NCBI GenBank assembly: GCA_964019335.1
Contig: OZ025665.1
Span: 476,398-540,397, forward strand
Origin: Diplonema japonicum
Taxonomy: Eukaryota; Euglenozoa; Diplonemea; Diplonemida; Diplonemidae
Direction of reading: 5' to 3'
DNA length: 64,000 bases
Positions 47,221-55,945 of the stretch are shown here, in pieces (the first letter of the stretch is position 1; every line of letters starts with the position of its first letter). The position numbers and the translations under genes were made by a program. The notes beneath the pieces were generated by a model that had not been told where the DNA came from, searched no databases, and saw nothing but the letters and a program-made list of their open reading frames with translations.

Positions 47221-48429
47221 CTAAACAATGGTGCCATTTAACATGTTTTGTAAAAGCTGTGACCAAGTGTCCATAGGTCCGGGGATGCAGTAGTGAAGGC
47301 AGTCTGAGGCCATTTTCGAGGTTTGGTTAAAGGTAGGGGTCGGTTTTTCTCCGTGTTTAATAATCCAATTGACAGGATGGGAGTGCCCGAGGTGTCCGTC
47401 CGGCCGCAGTGTGGTCATTGGTTCGATGTCAAGGATCTGCGCCCCGATACCCTTGAACAGCTTCTTTGCAACCTCATTTCTTTCGAACACCGCCTCCCAT
47501 CTGAACGAGCTGTATTTCTGCGGGTAAGGGCGGGGAATCGGTTCGGTAAGAGGCCCCTCAGCGGACTCGCAATGAGGATGCCCAGGGTGCGTTGTTCTGA
47601 ATATTACGGTTCCCTTGAATTCTTTTTGAAGGTAATTTGTAGCCTGCGTCATGAATGCTGCATATTTCGAATCGGAAACGGGTATGTTCCGCCCCGATTT
47701 GGCTTCTTCAGGTTGAACCATCCATGCACCTGAGTTTACAACTGCGATGTCGAATTCCAAAACGTATTTCCACCATTTTCTGTTGACCCTGCGCATGGAT
47801 GTCATCGCAAGGAATTGGTTCGTGATGTGCCGCAGCATCAACGGCTTTTTGTAGTATTTTCCACAGATTGGATGTTTCGGACATTTCGACTTCCCACCGG
47901 CCGTGCCTTCAACCGCTGAGAAATCCTTCCTGATACCGAGTTCTTGTAGAATAGAAAAATGCCACAACTCGTTTATAGAATCCCCGATGAATATAATAGA
48001 CCGATTTTGTAGGCTTCTGCAAAACCGTTCCTCTGAAAAATCATCGATTCTGCAGGTAGAAGGCACCCATTTGTACAACGGGGCTTGCCTCTTGGTTCCG
48101 GTTGCCTTTGCATATCTCCCGCAGCACCCCGGGATTTTTCCTGATATACCGTCGTAAGATTGGTATTTTGCCTCCCGGCTTGGATCGTAGACCCATTTTC
48201 CTGTGGTGTATTCGCCTTCTGTCTCGCATCTTCTGTCGGCTGTCTGAGCTATCTCGAGTGGTTTCTTCGTTTCCTTCTCCACTGTCTTCTCCACCTTCCG
48301 TGTAATAATTGCCTTTTCCACAATAACATCGTTGACATGCTGTGACTCCTGTACCCGCTGCAGGCCCACACCTACCATTACGAACGCAAACAGCATCACG
48401 CCGACAGCGGCTTCTCGTATTCGCTTCAT
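47221..48429 (-). CDS. PC-esterase (TBL-type) with N-terminal membrane anchor
   Basis: 402 residues. An N-terminal anchor (REAAVGVMLFAFVMVGVGL) gives type II Golgi-like topology. The luminal part has a GDS motif (IIFIGDSINE, Ser151) and, near the end, PDGHLGHSHP with Asp/His for the catalytic triad, followed by DCLHYCIPGPMDTWSQLL, a hallmark of the PC-esterase family (plant TBL/Cas1-like O-acetyltransferases and esterases acting on glycans). It likely acetylates or deacetylates surface polysaccharide. The frame is open to 48768, but that part overlaps the next gene and includes a T-tract translation, so the ATG at 48429 is chosen. Confidence 0.82.
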   Translation of the reverse strand: MKRIREAAVGVMLFAFVMVGVGLQRVQESQHVNDVIVEKAIITRKVEKTVEKETKKPLEIAQTADRRCETEGEYTTGKWVYDPSREAKYQSYDGISGKIPGCCGRYAKATGTKRQAPLYKWVPSTCRIDDFSEERFCRSLQNRSIIFIGDSINELWHFSILQELGIRKDFSAVEGTAGGKSKCPKHPICGKYYKKPLMLRHITNQFLAMTSMRRVNRKWWKYVLEFDIAVVNSGAWMVQPEEAKSGRNIPVSDSKYAAFMTQATNYLQKEFKGTVIFRTTHPGHPHCESAEGPLTEPIPRPYPQKYSSFRWEAVFERNEVAKKLFKGIGAQILDIEPMTTLRPDGHLGHSHPVNWIIKHGEKPTPTFNQTSKMASDCLHYCIPGPMDTWSQLLQNMLNGTIV

Positions 48430-48586
48430 TGTACCTTGTTTTTTTCCCGTCAGGACACCTCTCCTCCCCACCCGTCCTGTCCTCCTTTTTTTTTTTTTTT
48501 CTTGGTTTTTACTTTTGCCCTCAAAAGAATTTACAAGGGAAAAAAAAAAGAGGGGTGTTGCTGTAGGAAAGATAATAATAACGTGG

Positions 48587-50194
48587 TCACCATATCTCAG
48601 GGTAAATGGTGCCTTCGATGCGTCCTTTAGAACAAGAGCACGATCCGCAGCCAAGGGATTTTTGAATCGCACCAGACGAGGGCTGTGCTGCGAGGCCTGC
48701 GAGGCCAGTACATCGTATCCCGCGGGGCATGTTGGTGGAGATTTCCCAGTGGGCCGCGAGTACCTCATCGTACGGAATAACAGAGGAGAAGCCCGAAAGG
48801 GCGAGGTTGGTGGAGGAGGCAGCCATGGAAGCAGTGTTAATATTGCGGAGGAGGCATGGCGCCTCGACCCTGTTGGCGATGGGGTCGCACGCCATGCCGA
48901 GCACGCTTTGGAGTGTCATAGAAGCCGCGGTGATGCTTTCCCTAACCCCACCACCATGGAGGTAGACAAGCCCCGCAGCAGCCATGCTGCCCGCAGCACC
49001 GCATTCCGCTTGGCATCCGCCTTCCTCTGCCGCGAACGTGCTGCGTGTTGCAATGAACACCCCGATCAACCCGCAGCACAGCAACGCTTTTGAAATCTCT
49101 AATCGTGGTGACGACAAACGTCTTGCCGTTGCGATCAAACACCCTGGCACAATCCCGCAAGACCCTGCTGTGGGTGCCGCTATGATAAGCCCAAACGAAG
49201 ACTTCACCTCCATGAACGCGCTTGTGTACTTGTTGATATCGTCCAGAACACCAAGGTCCATCGTGCTGCGGTACTTTGTAGACTGCGGGCCTAGGATTCT
49301 GTCGGAGTGGGATGTTCCTTTCAAACCCTCGTCGATCGAAGTCTCGTAGATGCCGACCAGCCTGTCGATTTTTTCGAGGATCTCGTCTTCGATCAGACCG
49401 CTTCGAGCCTTTTCGTACTCCAAGGCAAGCTCCCACAGTTGCTTCCCTTCGGCGTGTTTCTGCATTTCTCCAACAGTCTTGAATGGGAGGTCGATGGCAG
49501 GGGGGGTCGCCACCGGCATGACCAACGGCACGACGCAGAGATGCTCCGCACCAGGGGCGCCCTCTAACGCCTCCGCCGAAATAGAACAGCAGCTGTCAAC
49601 CATAACAATCCTACGCCCAGGAAGGAACCCTTCTGCACGGGTCGTTCCCGGCAACACCTGGATGTTCACCCAATTGTTTGCCGTTACCTTTGGGGTTAGT
49701 GCTTCCAAGATTTGAGTCGGATCCTTTGTGTAGATTAGACCCATATAACGTGTCCCTCTTGTGTCTAGACGGACCCCGTCTATCGACTGAAGGGTCACAG
49801 CACCGCCGCCTGTGGAAAGAGCGATGATTTGGTGGTCGTTAACATATATTTTATGTGTGTTCGGGTGGGTGGATTCCTCTATATGCTCTTCTGTGATTTT
49901 AAAAGCGATTTTCGCGGTGTTTTTGAGATGGTCTTGTGCTGTTTCTAGTCTAGGATCAGAGCAATCCCAGCCTTGGAGTCCGCCGCAAAGGCCCATGTTG
50001 TTGCCTTGGTCCTCTGCAACGCTGGCCAAGCTCCCCTCCGGGTCGTACACCACCTCTACCCTTGTTACTTCTCCGTTTACCACACCTCTGCACATCATCC
50101 CGATCCTCACCGCCGCCGCCGTGTGCGATGATGACGGTCCTCTCATCACAGGGCCCAGCACCTCGTTTAGAATACTTACATTTGTTGACGGCAT
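48587..50194 (-). CDS. Iron-sulfur L-serine dehydratase (single-chain, bacterial type)
   Basis: 535 residues. It converts L-serine to pyruvate and ammonia with a [4Fe-4S] cluster and no PLP. The beta domain opens with LNEVLGPVMRGPSSSHTAAA. The alpha domain holds SFGLIIAAPTAGSCGIVPG, GGCQAECGAAGSMAAAG and VEAPCLLRN, which provide the cluster cysteines. Both domains lie in one chain as in E. coli SdaA. The C-terminus carries an extra GCGSCSC cluster and ends GTIYPEIW. This enzyme class is common in bacteria and patchy in eukaryotes, so bacterial origin is possible. No presequence is evident. The frame is intronless. Confidence 0.88.
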   Translation of the reverse strand: MPSTNVSILNEVLGPVMRGPSSSHTAAAVRIGMMCRGVVNGEVTRVEVVYDPEGSLASVAEDQGNNMGLCGGLQGWDCSDPRLETAQDHLKNTAKIAFKITEEHIEESTHPNTHKIYVNDHQIIALSTGGGAVTLQSIDGVRLDTRGTRYMGLIYTKDPTQILEALTPKVTANNWVNIQVLPGTTRAEGFLPGRRIVMVDSCCSISAEALEGAPGAEHLCVVPLVMPVATPPAIDLPFKTVGEMQKHAEGKQLWELALEYEKARSGLIEDEILEKIDRLVGIYETSIDEGLKGTSHSDRILGPQSTKYRSTMDLGVLDDINKYTSAFMEVKSSFGLIIAAPTAGSCGIVPGCLIATARRLSSPRLEISKALLCCGLIGVFIATRSTFAAEEGGCQAECGAAGSMAAAGLVYLHGGGVRESITAASMTLQSVLGMACDPIANRVEAPCLLRNINTASMAASSTNLALSGFSSVIPYDEVLAAHWEISTNMPRGIRCTGLAGLAAQPSSGAIQKSLGCGSCSCSKGRIEGTIYPEIW

Positions 50195-50356
50195 TTTTGT
50201 GCAGTACTGAAGAATGGTAAGTGGGGGTTTTTTTGCCGGCTACAGAGGTATACATACGAACAACAACAGAAAAAAGGGGGGTAGGTACCCCCAGGGGGGA
50301 CTAAAAAAAAAAGAAACTGGGCGAGAAATTACAATACAAGTTTTCTTTATTTGTGC

Positions 50357-53300
50357 TTATAACATCTGTGTGTTTATTTTCACAGTGCTCTGAGGGGGCG
50401 ACAGGTAATGTTGATTTTGGCTGTTGCTGCGGCTCCGGCTGCGGGTTTGGCTCTGGCTGCGGCTTCGCTTGATGCTTGGGCTGCGGAGCTTTGTGGCGGC
50501 AGTTAAGGTGGATGTCCCACGACCGGAGTGCTGAGTATGAATGACAGTGGCTTCCTTCAGGGATGCGAGCCAGTCCTGTCGTTCTTGCGTCGATGGGGAG
50601 CAGAACTTAATGTGATCACCGGACACCGTGACGGCCTCCCATATGAAGGAGGCGAAGTTCCCAGCAGGCCGCTCGACGTCGCCAGTCACAAGCTGCACAT
50701 TGCACAACCCATCGACAGACAACACCTTTGTCTCCTTACTCATCCCTGGAGTTTGGTAGAGCAGAGAACCGTTCCTGAACACAAAGTGCCTCTTTTTCCA
50801 CGTCCCCATGTCCCTCACGTGCATCCAGCCCTCCATGGTTGGGTACACATCTGAGTCCAGGTTATAGTTGCACGGGATGTTGTCCCATGGGGACTCCTCC
50901 CATTCCGTGAACGGTTGTGAGGCTGTCTTGAGTGTGGAGCCTGTCGAGGCTGTGGCGCTATTGCGGTCTCTCAGTAGTTTTTGCAGCCCTGTCGATACCT
51001 TGGAGCATGCCTGCGACAGTGCCTTGAGCCCTGCTTGTTGCGATGGGTTTGCATTTCTCAACAGCCCCTCTGTCTCCAGCACTGCCGCCTTGCAATGGCT
51101 GATCAAGGTTGCGTGGAGTGCCTCTCCCGCACCCCCTTGTGTCGCGACTACGAATGCGGCGTGTTCCAAAACCATCCCCTGACGCATCGAAGCAGCCTCC
51201 GCCTCGATCCCCCTCCTCTCCACGTCCTCTCTCAGCTGTGCGTTGTCGATCCGAACCCTATGGATGTCAAGGAACCTACAGCTGTTCAACGCCTTCTGCA
51301 GAACTTTGTTTGCCCGTACTAGCCCACCCGTCTTGTTTGTCTCGTCATGCAGCCCACCGGAAACCTCCTCGTACTTCTCTTTGAACAGGTACAGCTCGCT
51401 TGTCATCACAATGTGCTTCTCCTCCAGGAGAGTGTGTGCCTTCGTAAGATTCATGAGCTGTGTCTGGATGAACGTGTAGTGCGGGTTGGCCGTCTCTAGG
51501 AGAGCAGCTGCCCACTCTTCAACGATAGCATGTCGCGCAGCATGTTCTGAGGAGTGAAGTGTCTCCCTTATAGAAGTGAGGATGAGGGGCCTGCTGATCT
51601 TTCGTAGGAACTTGGAGCGGTGCTTTGCCTCATCGGTTTCAACTGCCGCACGGCCCGCCTTTTCGACCGTGGCGGTGCATGCGAGCACAAGCTGCGCGCG
51701 TTCCCTTTCCACTCGCATCTTGCCTAAATGCATCTGGTGATGTATCTCTGCCTGCAGGCCTCGTGTGAACTCTGCTTGAAGCAGGGCCCTCGTGGATCCC
51801 TCCTCTGTTTCCACCCACTTTCTCATCTCTACCTCACTTCCCTCCGCTTTCTCCCTCTCGTACTTCACCTTCCAGGTGGTCACCTCGCTTGCGAGTTCCT
51901 GCAGCCTCAGCTTCACTCTTGTATCCTCTCCATCTTTGCTGCTGTTTAACTCCTTTTGCAACCTCATCCTGTCCTGAGTCAGCAGTAACTGCACTCTATC
52001 GACTTCTTCTTGTTTTGTGGCAGCCTCCTGCCTCAGCTCTACTACCAATTTGGAGTCCAAAGACAGCAGCTTCCTCAGGTCCTGCTCCGTGACATACGTG
52101 TCCAGTGCCACAGGTTGTTTGACGCAGTCAGTCACGAGGGCTTCGATGTTCCTGATGAGAACAGCTTCCGATGTCGAGTAGATGAAGAGCTCCTGGTTGG
52201 GAAAGACAAGGCTGACGAAGCGCCTGTCGGAGAAGACTGTCATTGAAGTAAGGGACGAGATGGACTCGCGGTGAAGGACTTCACCGCCAAATGCACTGCA
52301 TAAGTAGATGGCGGCGTCCGTGAGTGCGACTGTGCACGGTGCGAGAGACTGTAGCTTCGACGTGTAGACGTCAGCTGTGATGGTGGCACGCAGTTCTTTG
52401 TCGCCGTTGCTGGCGAACTGCGCTGCCTGCATTGTCCACCCCCAGTCCAGCTCGTCGTCGGGATGCTTCTCCGCACCCTTTGCAAGGTTGCACGTCAGCT
52501 CTGGGTACTTGATCACCTTCGTAACGACCTCCGTCTTCGTACCTTCCACGGCGTCCAAGGCCGCTGTCATCAAACCAAGTTGCGTCTTGAGCTTCTCTTC
52601 CAGCTGTTTCAGATCCGTGGCTTCTAACTCCGAGTATGCCTCGTTCTCTTTCCGAGGCTTCAGCATGTGTTTGTTCGCTGTAAGGTCTGTGCTAGCTTGT
52701 GCTTGCGCTGCTTCTGATTTCTGCAGCAATGGAAGTTTTTCGGATGGCGCGTTGGCTTGGAGCTTGTTGTGCCTCTCGGCCTGCTCACGCAGCTTGTGGT
52801 GGAGGACGATGACGGCAGCGCACGACATGAGGCAGGTGCCTTTGGTTTTCTGGTCGGTGCAGTTGGTGTTGGGAGACGGCGCCCACTGCCCATCGGCATG
52901 TGCCAACCATCCTGTCATCTGGTGCGGGAGCTTGTTGTCACCCATTTCCGAGACGAGGTAGCAACCGTCAGAGAGCATGTTCTCTGCAGTCCCGACAGCC
53001 CATTGCCCGTTGTTGGAGAGGAAGATACGTTGCCCACCAGGACAGTCCCAGGTGGGACGCTTGTTATGGGTGATGGTGGGGTTGTAAGCGAAGACACCGG
53101 TGATTTCAGGTTGTGTGGGGCAAACGAACCAGAGGGTCTGGGGTATGCCGGGAGGGGCTTTCTTGCTTGTGACAGAGGCGGCTCCTTCAGGCTGCATGCT
53201 GGGCATGCTTGGCATCGACTCCATACGCTTCTTCGCAGCCTCCATCAGCTCGGTGGTAGTTTTATACCCCTCCGGACGTTTCAGCTCTGCGTCTTTTTGG

Positions 53301-53752
53301 ACGGGGTCGTCTGACTCCTCCTTCCACGTGACAGGCAGCGTGTTTCCTGTTTGTTCGTTGTAGCCTTTCTTCAGAAGTTCTTCAAGAGAGTCTATTGTGG
53401 AGCCCTCCTTGTTTTGTTTATTGGGCACCAGTGTCACAAGGAAGTCAGGTGGCTTCGCGGACTTCAGAAGAACTGTCGGGCAGGGTTTCTTCCCCTTAAA
53501 AAACCCGAGTTTCGTTGGTTGTTTCTGTATGACTACTTCTTTGATGTTCTTGATCCTCACGTGTTCCTTCACTTGCACGTTCTTCGCCCCTTGTGCTAGC
53601 AGCACGAAATCTTCGTTGACGAGAATGAAGCGGCTCACCTTCTTCCCCTTCTCATCCGCGGACTCACAGGCATGTACAAATAGCGGTTCTCTCTGCGTTT
53701 TCTCTATTTGCTTGCTCTCATTCTTTGTCAACTGGGAAGATGGTTCATCCAT
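50357..53752 (-). CDS. Large coiled-coil protein with C-terminal PH domain
   Basis: 1131 residues. The N-terminal ~130 residues contain VKEHVRIKNIKEVVI and TVLLKSAKPPDFLVTLVP, resembling the myosin TH1/PH-like fold. A middle Trp/Cys-rich segment (about 180-330) follows, then long coiled coils (about 560-900, VELRQEAATKQEEVDRVQLL onward). A PH domain lies at about 968-1070 (MEGWMHVRDMGTWKKRHFVF, ending WLASLKEA) and is expected to bind phosphoinositides. The tail is Ser/Arg-rich. A role in linking membrane to cytoskeleton is inferred. The open frame reaches 54067 only through Lys homopolymer; the ATG at 53752, right after an 18-nt A run, is chosen. Confidence 0.75.
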   Translation of the reverse strand: MDEPSSQLTKNESKQIEKTQREPLFVHACESADEKGKKVSRFILVNEDFVLLAQGAKNVQVKEHVRIKNIKEVVIQKQPTKLGFFKGKKPCPTVLLKSAKPPDFLVTLVPNKQNKEGSTIDSLEELLKKGYNEQTGNTLPVTWKEESDDPVQKDAELKRPEGYKTTTELMEAAKKRMESMPSMPSMQPEGAASVTSKKAPPGIPQTLWFVCPTQPEITGVFAYNPTITHNKRPTWDCPGGQRIFLSNNGQWAVGTAENMLSDGCYLVSEMGDNKLPHQMTGWLAHADGQWAPSPNTNCTDQKTKGTCLMSCAAVIVLHHKLREQAERHNKLQANAPSEKLPLLQKSEAAQAQASTDLTANKHMLKPRKENEAYSELEATDLKQLEEKLKTQLGLMTAALDAVEGTKTEVVTKVIKYPELTCNLAKGAEKHPDDELDWGWTMQAAQFASNGDKELRATITADVYTSKLQSLAPCTVALTDAAIYLCSAFGGEVLHRESISSLTSMTVFSDRRFVSLVFPNQELFIYSTSEAVLIRNIEALVTDCVKQPVALDTYVTEQDLRKLLSLDSKLVVELRQEAATKQEEVDRVQLLLTQDRMRLQKELNSSKDGEDTRVKLRLQELASEVTTWKVKYEREKAEGSEVEMRKWVETEEGSTRALLQAEFTRGLQAEIHHQMHLGKMRVERERAQLVLACTATVEKAGRAAVETDEAKHRSKFLRKISRPLILTSIRETLHSSEHAARHAIVEEWAAALLETANPHYTFIQTQLMNLTKAHTLLEEKHIVMTSELYLFKEKYEEVSGGLHDETNKTGGLVRANKVLQKALNSCRFLDIHRVRIDNAQLREDVERRGIEAEAASMRQGMVLEHAAFVVATQGGAGEALHATLISHCKAAVLETEGLLRNANPSQQAGLKALSQACSKVSTGLQKLLRDRNSATASTGSTLKTASQPFTEWEESPWDNIPCNYNLDSDVYPTMEGWMHVRDMGTWKKRHFVFRNGSLLYQTPGMSKETKVLSVDGLCNVQLVTGDVERPAGNFASFIWEAVTVSGDHIKFCSPSTQERQDWLASLKEATVIHTQHSGRGTSTLTAATKLRSPSIKRSRSQSQTRSRSRSNSQNQHYLSPPQSTVKINTQML

Positions 53753-53770
53753 TTTTTTTTTTTTTTTTTT
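53753..53770 (-). promoter_or_regulatory. A-tract leader abutting the PH-protein ATG
   Basis: Eighteen A residues on the coding strand run directly into ATGG, as at the EF-hand gene. Confidence 0.4.
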
Positions 53771-54014
53771 GTTAGAAGTGTCAGAGAGGGGGGTCACCCC
53801 CCCTCCCTCACTGTGTGGGGTCCCCTCACGACCCTCTCCTGAAGGGAGGTTTTTTTTTTGTTTTGTTGTTGTGTTAAAATGTAGTTGTGCCATAAAAAAA
53901 ATAAAATAAAAAAGACGAGGGAGGAAGGAAGAGACGGGAAGGGAAGGGTAGCCAATAATGTTTTTGTAAAAAAATAACTCAAAAAATACGGCTTCACCCA
54001 ATGTTCCCATCCCT

Positions 54015-54058
<44 letters not shown>

Positions 54059-54313
54059 ACAGGCCAAGTCAGATACTTGTGTAGTTAGAGAGATTCAGGT
54101 TTTTTTAAAGTAAAGATTTGATGTTTTTCTTTTTTCTTTTCTTTTCTTCTTTCGGTCGAGTTTTCAGTTGGTTTGTTTTCTTATAGTATTTTATTGATGG
54201 ACACGCACACTTGTGGTATTTCATTAATCTTTTTTATTTTTCTTTTTCTTATTTTATTCCGTTGTCCACTTGTTCGAAACAAACAAGGAGAAGAGGGAAA
54301 AAAAAAAAGGAAA

Positions 54314-54482
54314 TTATTCACTCTTCAATAGTGGTGAATAGCGTGAAGTGACGGTGGTGCGCGCTGATATCTTTTTCAATCCAATTTCTGTTTTCCGATA
54401 GTCCTCATTCAGTTCTCGCAGCTTGGCCGCCGTTAGCCCCGATGCCCAGGGAAGGCGTACCCCGTTTCTTTTCTTTGTGTGC
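54314..54482 (-). CDS. Probable 3' exon of an unmodelled small gene
   Basis: After an acceptor-like TACATGGTTGAG next to a T49 tract, the minus strand reads HTKKRNGVRLPWASGLTAAK, then LRELNEDYRKTEIGLKK, ending PLLKSE and TAA. Text quality is clearly protein-like, unlike the surrounding homopolymers. A preceding exon may end SQSQFHIK at a GTATAAC donor near 54568, in phase, but no start was found. Product unknown. Confidence 0.35.
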
Positions 54483-54490
54483 CTCAACCA

Positions 54491-54493
<3 letters not shown>

Positions 54494-54542
<49 letters not shown>
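54494..54542. repeat. A49 homopolymer
   Basis: Uninterrupted run of 49 A on the plus strand. Confidence 0.95.
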
Positions 54543-54546
<4 letters not shown>

Positions 54547-54596
54547 GTTACGTTATACTTTATATGAAACTGACTTTGGGACCTTCCAGGAACAAA

Positions 54597-54628
<32 letters not shown>

Positions 54629-55226
54629 GGACTCAAGTCGAGGATACCTTTTTTGTTAAGAAACTGGTATACTCTGAAAACAGACGGGAGGGGGGGAGGC
54701 GAGGCAGAATAGACGAAATGGGGGGAGGTGGAGAATCTTCTTTCGATTGCTTGTATTCAGGTGTCTGTCAAAATCAACAACTGCTATAGGAGAAAAGAGA
54801 CAGTGAGAGGCTGAAAGTGAAGGTGAATGCGTATTCCACACATAAAAGAATATATTGAAAGAAAAAAAAAAAAAGGGAGAGAGATCAGAAGCATTTTCTA
54901 AGCACGCTTCTTGTCCAAAGAACGCGAAAAAAAAAAAGGGGGAAACACACACACACACATACACACACAACCAAAAAAAAAAAAAAAAAAAAAAATGATG
55001 ACCCCAAGGCTCCACGAGGAGAAAGGGTCTCGGGTCTTGGGGAACTTAATTTTTAATCATTTTTTTTTTTAATTCTTCCCGCTCTACTAAACCTGCTGTT
55101 AAGATATTAAAAAAAAGGGGGGGGAGGGGATGGTGGTACTTTAAGTCATACATCCTTTAAGAAAAAGAATAAGGATTTTAGAATTGTGTACATTCTCTGG
55201 TATAAAAAAATCCACACCAGAGAAAG

Positions 55227-55228
<2 letters not shown>

Positions 55229-55292
<64 letters not shown>
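55229..55292. repeat. (AG)32 microsatellite
   Basis: Uninterrupted AG dinucleotide repeat of about 64 nt. Confidence 0.95.
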
Positions 55293-55297
<5 letters not shown>

Positions 55298-55653
55298 TAA
55301 AGGAGGCAGTGTTTTGCTCGCCTGCTTAACGGATTACTACTACTACTGTTGAGGTGAATTCCCTCGGAAGCGAAAAACGAGCAAGAGGCTGAAGAAAGAG
55401 AATTGCTTTCTTTTTCAGCTCTTGTTGAAAGGAAAATAAGAGGAACTGGCCATTTTTTTTTTTTTTTGTACGTGCGCGCGGGGGAGAAAAACCTGAAGAA
55501 GTTTATATAACCCGTAAACACATTGCCATCGTTCCCCTTTTGAAAAAAAGTGGGGGAGAAAAGTGTGTGCGTGGGGGGGGGGGGGGGCATAGGAGCGAAT
55601 GTGAAAAAATACACGCAAATAGGATTCTGAATCCATTACCCGCCCTATAGAAA

Positions 55654-55685
<32 letters not shown>

Positions 55686-55945
55686 GGAAATTAAATTTCT
55701 CATTCAATTTTATGCACATGGTACAAATCCTGAGATAAGTACTGCACACCACTACTCTTTGTTGTTTCTTAGAAGAACGAGCAGTACTCGTTAAAATAAA
55801 AAAAAGAGAGAAAAAAAAAGGGGGGAGGGGTGTTATTAATTAATTTTGGAGAATGCTCCGTTTTTTTTTTTTCTTTTTTTTGAAAATAGTTTAGAACGAA
55901 AAACGAGGGGGGAAATTTGTTTTCCCGTGAATTTTTTTTTTTTTT

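Larger units (their letters stand above)
53771..55945. other. Long homopolymer-rich intergenic region
   Basis: Includes T runs near 54028-54055, A49 at 54494-54542, (AG)32 at 55229-55292, CA repeats near 54947-54968 and C/G runs. One probable exon (54314-54482) is listed separately. No other gene was recognised. Confidence 0.5.

Noticed and set aside
48430-48768. Longer start for the PC-esterase
   Set aside because: It overlaps the L-serine dehydratase C-terminus and passes through a T tract; the inner ATG gives a proper membrane anchor.
53753-54067. Longer start for the PH-domain protein
   Set aside because: It requires translating poly-A as Lys runs and low-complexity text; the ATG at 53752 starts ordinary protein sequence.
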